NCBI GenBank assembly: GCA_028280955.1
Contig: JANQKU010000060.1
Coordinates: 1 to 36,461, forward strand
Length of the DNA: 36,461 nt
DNA from: Opitutaceae bacterium
Lineage (GTDB): Bacteria; Verrucomicrobiota; Verrucomicrobiia; Opitutales; Opitutaceae
Reading direction: 5' to 3'
Below, one piece after another: positions 8,598 through 16,871 of the stretch (positions are counted from its first letter, which is position 1; each line of letters begins with the position of its first letter). A program made the translations under genes and the position numbers. The notes under the pieces were generated by a model. It did no database searches. It was not told the DNA's origin and was given only the letters and a program-made list of their open reading frames with translations.

Positions 8598-8617
8598 GGT
8601 GCTTTCGTGAAAGCACC
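8598..8617 (+). promoter_or_regulatory. Hairpin over the xerD ribosome binding site and start codon
   Basis: Perfect inverted repeat: GGTGCTTTC (8598-8606), then GT, then GAAAGCACC (8609-8617). In RNA it gives an 8-bp stem with a CGUG loop that holds the GTG start codon (8607-8609). Part of the GAGGTG ribosome binding site is in the 5' arm. This would limit ribosome access unless it is opened. Confidence 0.6.
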
Positions 8618-9545
8618 ACCATCGCAGTTAGGAGAAGCTATCGATGAATTTACCGCTTTTATCGATCTTGAAAAAGGCTTATCTGAGAACACAGTTTTAG
8701 GTTATCAGAGCGATTTGCATGCCTGTGCTCTTTTTTTATTTCGCAAGAAAAAGGTTTCTTCATGGACCGAGGTATCGTCCGCTGATTTGACAGATTGGAT
8801 TTATACACTGAGTGGCGATGACTATACCGTGAGCAGTCTGGCTCGAAAATTGTCTTCTTTGCGGATGTTTTTTCGATTTTTGATCAGAGAAAAAAAACGG
8901 CCTGATGATCCCACCGAATTGATGACGGGCCCCAAACTGGTTCGCAGATTACCTGGCACTTTGACGGTAAAGGAGGTGGAGCATTTATTGGCGGCACCCC
9001 AACCGGTCAATGCCTATGGCATAAGAGACCGAGCTATTTTGGAACTCTTCTATTCAAGCGGGTTGAGAGTCTCTGAACTGTCATCGCTTACGCTTCAACA
9101 GATTGATCTAGAATCTGGATGGTTAAGAGTTTTTGGCAAAGGTTCCAAAGAAAGGGTAACACCCATGGGGACGAAAGCAATCGATGCTGTCGATACGTAT
9201 TTGACTTCAGGACGGCCATATTTTGTGAAGGCAAAGACTGGTAGCGAATTGTTCTTGAGTGAGAGAGGAACGGCGATCTCTCGGAAGATGATTTGGGTTC
9301 TTGTCAAAAAGTATGCAAAGTTAGCCGGAATCGCAAAACCGGTTAAACCACATTTACTGCGGCATTCTTTTGCGACTCATCTTTTGAGTGGAGGGGCCGA
9401 CTTAAGAGCTATCCAGGAGATGCTTGGTCATTCTGATATTTCGACAACACAGATATATACGGCGGTAGAGTCTGAACGACTTTTGGATCAACATGCTAAG
9501 TTTCACCCCAGAAATAATCAGGGTGCCTCAGAAAAGAATCTGTAG
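8607..9545 (+). CDS. xerD: Site-specific tyrosine recombinase XerD
   Basis: A 312-residue recombinase of the XerC/XerD type, which resolves chromosome dimers at dif together with its partner. There is an N-terminal SAM-like DNA-binding domain (about residues 10-95) and a C-terminal catalytic domain with the full set of active-site residues: R154 (SSGLRVSE), K178 (GKGSKE), H249 and R252 (HLLRHSFATH), H275 (LGHSDI) and nucleophile Y284 (TTQIYT). The arrangement fits XerD slightly better than XerC; the partner is not in the window. The GTG start has a GAGGTG ribosome binding site but sits in a hairpin. There is no extra helix of the integron-integrase type. The location beside infA suggests a housekeeping gene. 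Confidence 0.87.
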   Translation: MKAPPSQLGEAIDEFTAFIDLEKGLSENTVLGYQSDLHACALFLFRKKKVSSWTEVSSADLTDWIYTLSGDDYTVSSLARKLSSLRMFFRFLIREKKRPDDPTELMTGPKLVRRLPGTLTVKEVEHLLAAPQPVNAYGIRDRAILELFYSSGLRVSELSSLTLQQIDLESGWLRVFGKGSKERVTPMGTKAIDAVDTYLTSGRPYFVKAKTGSELFLSERGTAISRKMIWVLVKKYAKLAGIAKPVKPHLLRHSFATHLLSGGADLRAIQEMLGHSDISTTQIYTAVESERLLDQHAKFHPRNNQGASEKNL

Positions 9546-9615
9546 TTTGGCTAGATTCTTCAGGAAGGACTTGGCTGTTTTATTTTATTTCGATGAAAAA
9601 TGATGGGAATTTCAC

Positions 9616-9646
9616 TTGACCCTCACGGGATTTACAACGTGATAAA
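9616..9646 (+). promoter_or_regulatory. Candidate promoter of the purine operon
   Basis: TTGACC at 9616-9621 and GATAAA at 9641-9646, spaced 19 bp, just ahead of the GTG of purS (9662). The -35 match is good (5 of 6) and the -10 is fair. The spacing is longer than ideal. No purine riboswitch or PUR-box pair was recognised. Confidence 0.35.
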
Positions 9647-9661
9647 TTCTTTTAAGCCATC

Positions 9662-9904
9662 GTGAAAGTAATTGTATTCGTTACGCCAAAAAAGAACGTT
9701 CTCGATCCACAAGGGGCTGCCGTTGGTCATGCATTGACCAGTCTCGGGTTCAAAAACCTGAAAGATGTAAGGATCGGTAAGACGATTGAAATCGAAGTCG
9801 ATGGAGAGACGGGGCCGGACTTTTCTGCATCGATGGATAAGTTTTGTCACGAACTCCTTAGCAATCCGGTGATCGAGGATTACCGGTGGGAATTAGCTGA
9901 ATGA
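9662..9904 (+). CDS. purS: Phosphoribosylformylglycinamidine synthase, PurS subunit
   Basis: An 80-residue protein that bridges PurQ and PurL in the FGAM synthase complex of de novo purine synthesis. The opening VIVFVTPKKNVLDPQGAAV, the middle GFKNLKDVRIGKTIEIEV and the end CHELLSNPVIEDY are standard. It starts with GTG and has no Shine-Dalgarno sequence. It is the first gene of purSQLFM, with purQ starting 79 nt later. A separate purS goes with the small-type PurL used here. Confidence 0.95.
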   Translation: MKVIVFVTPKKNVLDPQGAAVGHALTSLGFKNLKDVRIGKTIEIEVDGETGPDFSASMDKFCHELLSNPVIEDYRWELAE

Positions 9905-9983
9905 GACAGCTGCCTATTTTTTCCGACTCTCAGCTTTGGAAGCATTGGCTTCATCTCCCTGTAAAACATAACGACTGATTTTT

Positions 9984-10688
9984 ATGAAAGTTGCTGTTAT
10001 CCAATTTCCAGGTTCGAACTGTGATCAGGATGTCTATCATTCTTTTGCACGTGGCATAGGTGTTCCGACGGAGATGATCTGGCACAAAGACGAGCAATTG
10101 GGAGAGGTTGATCTTGTGGTGATTCCTGGAGGATTTTCATATGGTGATTATCTGCGCTGTGGAGCTATTGCTCGTTTTTCTCCGATCATGAAGGCGGTGG
10201 GTGAATATGCGGATCGAGGTGGATTGATCCTGGGGATTTGTAATGGCTTTCAGATTCTTTGCGAAGCAGGCCTGCTTCCCGGTGCGTTGATTCGCAATAA
10301 CTGTTTGGAATATCGTTGTATGACGCCTCATTTGTTAATTCAGGATTCCACAGATACTTTTAATAGAAATAAGATAGGGCAGATCATTCGTTTGCCGATT
10401 GGGCATGGAGAGGGAAATTATCGTATTGATGACGAAGGTCTCGATCGATTAGAGCGAAACGAACAGATCCTGCTTCGCTATTGTGATGAGCAGGGGAATC
10501 TGACAGAAGAGGCCAATCCGAACGGATCCGTAAATAACATTGCGGGAATTCGCAACGAGCGGGGGAATATTTTCGGGATGATGCCTCATCCGGATCGTGC
10601 GTTCGAACGCTTTCATCCAAGTATGGATGGCCTTCCGGTAATGAAAGCGGTTTTAGCGACAAAAGAAACAGTAACTGTACCGATTTAA
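9984..10688 (+). CDS. purQ: Phosphoribosylformylglycinamidine synthase, PurQ glutaminase subunit
   Basis: A 234-residue class I glutamine amidotransferase that releases ammonia for PurL. The nucleophile Cys86 is in LGICNGFQIL, and the His-Asp part of the triad is seen near the end in MMPHPDRAFE. The start MKVAVIQFPGSNCDQDV is the usual family start. It is within purSQLFM, 26 nt before purL, and no Shine-Dalgarno sequence is visible. Confidence 0.96.
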   Translation: MKVAVIQFPGSNCDQDVYHSFARGIGVPTEMIWHKDEQLGEVDLVVIPGGFSYGDYLRCGAIARFSPIMKAVGEYADRGGLILGICNGFQILCEAGLLPGALIRNNCLEYRCMTPHLLIQDSTDTFNRNKIGQIIRLPIGHGEGNYRIDDEGLDRLERNEQILLRYCDEQGNLTEEANPNGSVNNIAGIRNERGNIFGMMPHPDRAFERFHPSMDGLPVMKAVLATKETVTVPI

Positions 10689-10714
10689 GACACTCAGCAT
10701 AATAAACTCCCTGC

Positions 10715-13045
10715 ATGGCCACAGCACCACTTCCGCCTAATCCTGATTCTCTCTTAAATACTTCGATAACTTCGGAACTTGTCTCGACGCACGGTTTGTT
10801 GCCGGAGGAGTATGAGAAGATAAAAAAAATTCTCGATCGTGAACCGACACTAACAGAACTCGGCATTTTCAGTGTAATGTGGTCCGAGCATTGTTCGTAT
10901 AAAAATTCTCGTCCTTTGCTGAAGTTATTTCCTGTGGAGAAGGCGGATAAGAATGCGGATGTCGGAAAGGTGTTGGTCAAGGCAGGTGAAGAGAATGCGG
11001 GCGTTATCGATATTGGTGATGGATGGGCGATTGCTTTCAAAATAGAATCGCATAACCATCCCAGTGCAGTGGAACCTTTTGAAGGCGCAGCGACCGGGGT
11101 GGGTGGAATCATTCGTGATATTTTCACGATGGGAGCGCGACCGGTTCTTTTAACCAATTCTCTCCGCTTTGGAGAATTGAATTCGAAGGAAGTGAAACGC
11201 CTCTTTCGCGGTGTTGTTTCGGGGATTTCCCATTACGGAAATTGCATGGGGATACCGAATCTGGGAGGGGATATTTACTTTGATGAATGCTATGAGGGGA
11301 ATCCTCTGGTCAATGCCCTTTGTTTGGGTGTTTTAAAACACGATGATATCAAGCGTGGGGCCGCTTCAGGAGTCGGAAATCCTGTTTACTATGTTGGTGC
11401 GGCGACTGGACGCGATGGTTTAGGTGGAGCCAGCTTTGCCTCAAAGGAGCTAACAGAAGAAAGTCAGGCGGATAAATCTCCGGTGCAAAAGGGTGATCCG
11501 TTTATGGAAAAGCTTTTGCTCGAAGCTTGCCTGGAAATGATGGCTGTTCCAGGTTTGGTTGTGGGAATTCAGGATATGGGCGCAGCTGGCTTAACTTGTT
11601 CCACTTGTGAGACAGCTAGTCGAGGTAATGCCGGGATCGAAATCGAACTTGATCTAGTGCCCCAACGGGAGTCAGGGATGAACTCCTACGAGATTATGTT
11701 ATCGGAAAGCCAAGAGCGTATGTTGGTTATCATTCCCAAAGGCAGGGAATCGGAAATTGAGGAGGTCTTTGAGAAGTGGGACTTACATGCGGTCAAGGTC
11801 GGAGAAGTAACTGATGGTGATCGTATGGTGGTGAAGCAACATGGTGTGGTCGTGGCCGATATACCGGCTTTATCGCTTACTGATGATGGCCCGGTGTACA
11901 CTCGGGAGGGGATTGAGGCTGAAGGCATAGAGGAACTGCGTGAGTGGACTCCCAGTGAATTGCCGGATGTGGATGCCAGTTCGCTTGACAGCACTTTTCG
12001 GAAATTGATCGCCCATCCGACGATTGCCTCCAAAGAATGGGTCTGGAAGCAGTATGATCACATGGTGATGGCAGGGACTTCTGTTGAACCCGGCAGTGAC
12101 GCTGGAGTAGTGCATCTCAATCTGGAAGGAACCGAGAAAATTCTGGCTATCTCCAATGACTGCAATGGACGTTTTTGCTTTTTGAATCCCTATCGTGGCG
12201 GTTTAATTTCGGTTGCTGAGTGTGTACGTAATCTCGTCTGCAGTGGAGCTCGTCCTCTTTCCATTACGGATAATCTCAATTTTGGAAATCCGTTCAAACT
12301 GGACGTTTATTATACCTTGGCTGAGTCCATCAAAGGTTTGGCAGAAGGTTGTCGTGCCTTTGATCTACCGATTGTGGGTGGCAATGTGAGCCTCTATAAC
12401 GAAACTCCTGAGGGCGCGATTGATCCCACACCTGTGGTCTCAATTGTGGGGATTATTGAATCAGAGGAACACATAACCCGGCAAACTTGCCGGCGTGGCG
12501 ATGAAACCTTGATTTTGTTGGGAGGGATTCCCAATGAATTGGGGGGAAGTCAGTATTTGAAACTGGTCCATGATCTAAAGACAGGGGATGCTCCCGTTGT
12601 TGATTTAGAGAAAGAAAAACATCAGAACGAATTTGTCTTAGGTGAAATAAGCGCTGGGCGAGTTGTCGCGGCTCACGATGTTTCAGATGGCGGTTTATTG
12701 GTAGCTGTGGCGGAAATGCTTTTTGGTGAAGAAGAAACATATGGTGCGAAGATAGTTCTTCCATCATCGGTTTCAGAAGGTCGTTTAGATGAGGCTCTTT
12801 TTGGAGAAAGCCAGGGTCGTATTTTGTTAGCAGTGGAACCGGAGCATATTGATGAAGTCTTTGCAGCTGCGTCTGAAGCGAGTGTAGAAGCGATGCCTCT
12901 GGCATCCCTTTCTCAGGATGGAGAATTTTCGATTACTATAGGAAAAACTAATCCGCTGATGACTTGGAAAGTTTCCGAGATCCGATCCCTATGGGGAACG
13001 GTCATTGCTGACATAATGGACCACGAAAATGAAGGTGAAATATGA
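10715..13045 (+). CDS. purL: Phosphoribosylformylglycinamidine synthase, PurL synthase subunit
   Basis: A 776-residue ATP-dependent subunit that turns FGAR into FGAM using ammonia from PurQ. It is the small bacterial/archaeal form without a fused glutaminase domain, which fits with separate purS and purQ. Recognisable blocks are FSVMWSEHCSYKNSRPLL near the start, FKIESHNHPSAVEPFEGAATG (ATP and substrate site), GGDIYFDECYEGNPLVNA, GAAGLTCSTCE and the second-half repeat DNLNFGNP and PIVGGNVSLYNE. Its stop overlaps the purF start by 4 nt (ATGA at 13042-13045), indicating translational coupling. Confidence 0.97.
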   Translation: MATAPLPPNPDSLLNTSITSELVSTHGLLPEEYEKIKKILDREPTLTELGIFSVMWSEHCSYKNSRPLLKLFPVEKADKNADVGKVLVKAGEENAGVIDIGDGWAIAFKIESHNHPSAVEPFEGAATGVGGIIRDIFTMGARPVLLTNSLRFGELNSKEVKRLFRGVVSGISHYGNCMGIPNLGGDIYFDECYEGNPLVNALCLGVLKHDDIKRGAASGVGNPVYYVGAATGRDGLGGASFASKELTEESQADKSPVQKGDPFMEKLLLEACLEMMAVPGLVVGIQDMGAAGLTCSTCETASRGNAGIEIELDLVPQRESGMNSYEIMLSESQERMLVIIPKGRESEIEEVFEKWDLHAVKVGEVTDGDRMVVKQHGVVVADIPALSLTDDGPVYTREGIEAEGIEELREWTPSELPDVDASSLDSTFRKLIAHPTIASKEWVWKQYDHMVMAGTSVEPGSDAGVVHLNLEGTEKILAISNDCNGRFCFLNPYRGGLISVAECVRNLVCSGARPLSITDNLNFGNPFKLDVYYTLAESIKGLAEGCRAFDLPIVGGNVSLYNETPEGAIDPTPVVSIVGIIESEEHITRQTCRRGDETLILLGGIPNELGGSQYLKLVHDLKTGDAPVVDLEKEKHQNEFVLGEISAGRVVAAHDVSDGGLLVAVAEMLFGEEETYGAKIVLPSSVSEGRLDEALFGESQGRILLAVEPEHIDEVFAAASEASVEAMPLASLSQDGEFSITIGKTNPLMTWKVSEIRSLWGTVIADIMDHENEGEI

Positions 13046-14955
13046 GTGATCCGATAAAACATGAATGTGGTGTTGCGCTGGTGCGTTTAAAGAAACCGCT
13101 CAATTATTATTTCGAAAAATATGGGACACCTCTCCACGGTTTTTTTAAATTGTTTCTCTTAATGGAGAAGCAGCACAATCGGGGACAGGATGGAGCAGGG
13201 GTGGCTGCCGTTAAGTTGGATGTGCCGGCTGGTGATCCTTATATGTTTCGCGAGCGCAATGTAAAAACAAACCCTCTGGATCAAATTTTCCGTTCACTTT
13301 TAAAAAAGTATCGAAAACTGAATGATGAAGGAATTGTTTTTCCAGAATTTCCGGCGACCGTTAAAAAACATTTCGATTTTGGAGCAGAGATTTATCTGGG
13401 GCATTTGCGTTATGGGACTTCGGGAGGATATCGGCAGAGCGCTTGCCATCCTTTTTTCCGGCGCAGCAGCTGGCCCACTCGAAATTTAATGTTGGCGGGT
13501 AATTTTAATATGACGAACACGACGCAGTTAAACGATAGTTTAATTGCCAGAGGACAGCATCCCATTTTTGAAACGGACACTCAGGCTTTGTTGGAGAAGA
13601 TTGGTTTTCATCTGGATGAAGCTCATGAAAGTTTGTACCATCAGTTAAGAGATCGGGGAATGAGTGGCGAAGAGATGGCTCGTCATATGCTGGACGATCT
13701 CGATTTGGCCGGAGTTATTCGGAATGGTTCTCAAAAATGGGATGGAGGTTATACGCTTATTGGTGCGGTAGGCAATGGCGATTCGTTTGTGTTGAGAGAC
13801 CCTGCTGGAATTCGGCCGGGATTTTACTTCGAAGATGATGAAATTTTTGCGGTGGCTTCTGAACGCGCGCCGCTCATGACAGTTTTTGATAAGAGTCTAG
13901 ATGAGATTCACGAGGTTCCGGCGGGCCATGTTTTGATAATGAAACGGAATGGCACTCTCATTGATACGGAATTTCGTGAACCGGTGGCAAAAAAAAGCTG
14001 TTCTTTCGAACGAATTTATTTTTCCAGAGGAAATGATGCGTCCATTTATCAAGAACGCAAAAATCTTGGTGGTGGCCTGGTTGAGCAAATTGCCAAAGAA
14101 ATCAATGATGACTATGAACACACGGTTTTTGGTTTTATCCCCAATACTGCGGAAATAGCCTATTACGGACTATTGGAAAACCTTCGTTTACGAAGGCGTA
14201 AAGAGGTAAAAGATGCTTTACTGCAGGCTTCAAAAGAAGGTACTTTGACGGAAGACTTAATCGATGATTTGATTTTAAAAAATTGGCCCAGAAGTGAGAA
14301 GGTGGCTCATAAGGATATTAAGCTGAGGACTTTTATCGGGCAGGAAAAATGGCGCAATGACTTGGTTTCTCATGTTTACGATATTTCCTATGGAGTGGCT
14401 GGGCCCGAGGATACTCTCGTTTGTGTGGATGACTCGATTGTCAGAGGGACGACTTTGCGTAAATCCATTCTGAAGATTCTGGCTCGTTTAAATCCGAAAA
14501 AAATCATCATTGCGTCGACAGCCCCTCAAGTTCGGTATCCAGATTGTTATGGGATCGATATGTCTCAAATTGGTAACTTTATTGCCTTTGAGGCAACCAT
14601 TGCTCTTCTCAAAGAGAAGGGGCAGGCCGGACTGATAAAAGACGTTTATCAGGCAGCTGTGGCTCAGGCAGATAAACCTTTTTCTGAGATGATCAATGAG
14701 GTGCAGCGTTTGTACGATGCTGTTTCCACAGATGAGGTGTCAGCTAAAATTGCTGAGTTGGTGACGCCTAAGGATGTAGACTGGAAAGGTGAAGTTGTTG
14801 TTCTTTATCAGACAGTGAAGAACCTGCACAAAGCATTACCTGATTATCCGGGAGATTGGTATTTTACGGGAAATTTCCCAACTCCAGGAGGCTATAGTGT
14901 CGTGAATCGTGCTTTTATCAATTATTATGAGAATTCCTCGGCACGTAGTTATTAA
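13042..14955 (+). CDS. purF: Amidophosphoribosyltransferase, long form
   Basis: A 637-residue enzyme for the first step of purine synthesis (PRPP plus glutamine to phosphoribosylamine). The N-terminal glutaminase domain has its nucleophile at Cys9 (KHECGVALV). Eight residues must be removed to free it, as in other PurF proteins with a propeptide. The PRPP loop VCVDDSIVRGTT lies at about residues 459-470. The usual PurF has 450-510 residues; this one belongs to a longer form with extra segments, for example around residues 80-110, 200-235 and 375-410, plus an extended C-terminus ending in YYENSSARSY. It has an AAGGTG ribosome binding site inside the end of purL and overlaps that gene by 4 nt. 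Confidence 0.92.
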   Translation: MSDPIKHECGVALVRLKKPLNYYFEKYGTPLHGFFKLFLLMEKQHNRGQDGAGVAAVKLDVPAGDPYMFRERNVKTNPLDQIFRSLLKKYRKLNDEGIVFPEFPATVKKHFDFGAEIYLGHLRYGTSGGYRQSACHPFFRRSSWPTRNLMLAGNFNMTNTTQLNDSLIARGQHPIFETDTQALLEKIGFHLDEAHESLYHQLRDRGMSGEEMARHMLDDLDLAGVIRNGSQKWDGGYTLIGAVGNGDSFVLRDPAGIRPGFYFEDDEIFAVASERAPLMTVFDKSLDEIHEVPAGHVLIMKRNGTLIDTEFREPVAKKSCSFERIYFSRGNDASIYQERKNLGGGLVEQIAKEINDDYEHTVFGFIPNTAEIAYYGLLENLRLRRRKEVKDALLQASKEGTLTEDLIDDLILKNWPRSEKVAHKDIKLRTFIGQEKWRNDLVSHVYDISYGVAGPEDTLVCVDDSIVRGTTLRKSILKILARLNPKKIIIASTAPQVRYPDCYGIDMSQIGNFIAFEATIALLKEKGQAGLIKDVYQAAVAQADKPFSEMINEVQRLYDAVSTDEVSAKIAELVTPKDVDWKGEVVVLYQTVKNLHKALPDYPGDWYFTGNFPTPGGYSVVNRAFINYYENSSARSY

Positions 14956-15000
14956 ATTTTCACTTCAGGCAAGTACAGTTTTGTTTTAAAAGGATCACTC

Positions 15001-16107
15001 ATGGCTCGTTCAACAACACAGGGAAAAGCAAAAGGGAAAAAGGCGTATGCCAAAGCAGGCGTCGATATTGATCTTGGAGATCAGTTGAAGCGAGGTTTGA
15101 AACGTTCGTTGCGTGAGGCTCGTCGGCCTGAGGTAATGGGAACAGTTGGTGGTTTCGGTGGTTTGTTCGATCTTTCAAAATCGCGTTATGATAATCCGGT
15201 TTTGGTCAGTAGTGTTGATGGCGTGGGAACAAAACTGCGTTTAGCTTTTGATTCCGGGAAACATGAAATTGTGGGTCAGGATATTGTGAATCATTGTATT
15301 GATGATATTGCCGTGTTGGGAGCGGAACCTCTCTTCTTTCTCGATTACATTGGACTGGGAAAGTTGGAGCCGGAAGTTTTTCACAAGTTAATGAAAGGAA
15401 TGAGTGCTGCCTGTCGCGATGCCAATTGCGCCTTAATTGGAGGAGAGACTGCTCAAATGGGAAATTTTTATCAACCCGGAGAATACGACTTGGTTGGCTG
15501 TATTGTGGGCGCTGTCGAAAAGAAAAAACTTCTTTCCGGTAAAACGATTAAATCGGGTGATCAATTGATCGGATTAGCCTCAAATGGTTTACATACCAAT
15601 GGGTATACTCTGGCTCGGAAGATCGTTTTTGAGCAGAAGGGTCTTAAGCTTTCCTCTCAACTGCCCGGATCTCGGACATCTGTACTCAATGCATTGCTGA
15701 AACCGCATCTTAATTACGCATCGTTGATGCAAAAGCTTTTCAGGAAATTCAACAGAGGCGCCACCAGTGCGAAAAGAGCTGGGAACTCTATTTTTGGAGC
15801 TGTGCATATAACAGGTGGTGGATTCACGGGGAATATACCTCGTGTCTTACCTGCAAAATGTGATGCTCATATTCGAATCAATTCCTGGCGGAAATTACCG
15901 GTTTTCAAGTTTCTTGCCGCAGAAGGTGGTGTTGACCAGGATGAATTGTACGAAGTCTTTAATATGGGAATCGGAATGGTGCTCATGGTGGAAGAATCTG
16001 CCGCAAAATCGATTTTGGAAGATAGTCGTAAGGCAGGAATCAAAGCTTATCCCATCGGTGAGGTCACTCGTGGGAGCGGATCGGTCCATTTAGTAGACGC
16101 TATCTAA
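15001..16107 (+). CDS. purM: Phosphoribosylformylglycinamidine cyclo-ligase (AIR synthetase)
   Basis: A 368-residue ATP-dependent enzyme that closes the imidazole ring to make AIR. Diagnostic blocks are YAKAGVDIDLGDQL near the start, SSVDGVGTKLRLAF, DIVNHCIDDIAVLGAEPLFF, LIGGETAQMGNFY and GAVHITGGGFTGNIPRVLP. It has a short basic lead (ARSTTQGKAKGKKA) before the usual start of the fold. A good AAGGA ribosome binding site lies 7 nt before the ATG, 45 nt after purF. It is the last gene of the purine block; no clear terminator hairpin follows. Confidence 0.96.
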   Translation: MARSTTQGKAKGKKAYAKAGVDIDLGDQLKRGLKRSLREARRPEVMGTVGGFGGLFDLSKSRYDNPVLVSSVDGVGTKLRLAFDSGKHEIVGQDIVNHCIDDIAVLGAEPLFFLDYIGLGKLEPEVFHKLMKGMSAACRDANCALIGGETAQMGNFYQPGEYDLVGCIVGAVEKKKLLSGKTIKSGDQLIGLASNGLHTNGYTLARKIVFEQKGLKLSSQLPGSRTSVLNALLKPHLNYASLMQKLFRKFNRGATSAKRAGNSIFGAVHITGGGFTGNIPRVLPAKCDAHIRINSWRKLPVFKFLAAEGGVDQDELYEVFNMGIGMVLMVEESAAKSILEDSRKAGIKAYPIGEVTRGSGSVHLVDAI

Positions 16108-16235
16108 GAAGCATAAGTGATGATAGCAGATTGGCATTTCATTCATTAGATTTGGATGAGAATACGGTGGACTATCTGTTATCAAGGGGTCCGCTCTTGA
16201 CACTATGGGTTTAGGTGGCAAACGTTTGAGTCGCT

Positions 16236-16853
16236 ATGGAGGCGGTTCTATCACAACCGGTTCTCGTTCTTAACCGTCTTTGGCAGGCGGTTAATATCGT
16301 TGCCGCTAGACGGGCATTTGCGCTTTTAGCGCAAGGGCACGCAAAGGTTGTTTATCATTCCGACGAAGACTTTCGGATTTTCAACATGATGGATTGGGTC
16401 GATTTTTCGATGTCGAACCCTTCATTGGAAGAGGGTGATTTTGTGAGAACCGTCAGTCATCGAATTCGATTGCCAAGAGTTATCCTTCTTGGGGTATTTG
16501 ATCGATTGCCGTGCAAGGACCTGAAGCTGACTCGAAACAATATTTTTGAAAGGGACAAAGAACGCTGTCAGTACTGCAATAAGACGTTTGAACGAAAAGA
16601 TTTGAATTTGGATCATGTCATTCCCCGCCATTATGGTGGAAAGACCACCTGGGAGAATGTTGTTTGTTCCTGTATTAAATGTAACACCCGAAAAGCAAAT
16701 CGGCTACCTCATGAGGCAAAGATGCGTTTATTGCGAAAGCCGGTAAAACCAAAATGGCGACCTGTTATCAGTATCGTTTTAGGTAAGTCTCGACACGAGG
16801 AATGGAAACACTTTCTAGATGTGGCTTACTGGAATGTTGAGTTGAAGGAATGA
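16236..16853 (+). CDS. HNH endonuclease family protein
   Basis: A 205-residue protein. The C-terminal half carries a zinc-binding HNH nuclease fold: CQYCNKTFERKDLNLDHVIP, then GGKTTWENVVCSCIKCN. That gives two CxxC pairs around the DHV histidine and the central Asn. The N-terminal half (VLVLNRLWQAVNIVAARRAF) is typical of a stand-alone HNH group common in bacterial chromosomes with no restriction partner. No methylase, intron or intein is near. Its cellular role is unknown. It lies 128 nt after purM and converges on the kinase gene 18 nt away. Confidence 0.85.
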   Translation: MEAVLSQPVLVLNRLWQAVNIVAARRAFALLAQGHAKVVYHSDEDFRIFNMMDWVDFSMSNPSLEEGDFVRTVSHRIRLPRVILLGVFDRLPCKDLKLTRNNIFERDKERCQYCNKTFERKDLNLDHVIPRHYGGKTTWENVVCSCIKCNTRKANRLPHEAKMRLLRKPVKPKWRPVISIVLGKSRHEEWKHFLDVAYWNVELKE

Positions 16854-16871
16854 GTTTTCAGGCAGTTTCTC

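Noticed and set aside
10384-11157. 257-codon minus-strand ORF across purQ and purL
   Set aside because: It is a shadow of two well-supported genes, and its composition is low in complexity and unlike a protein family.
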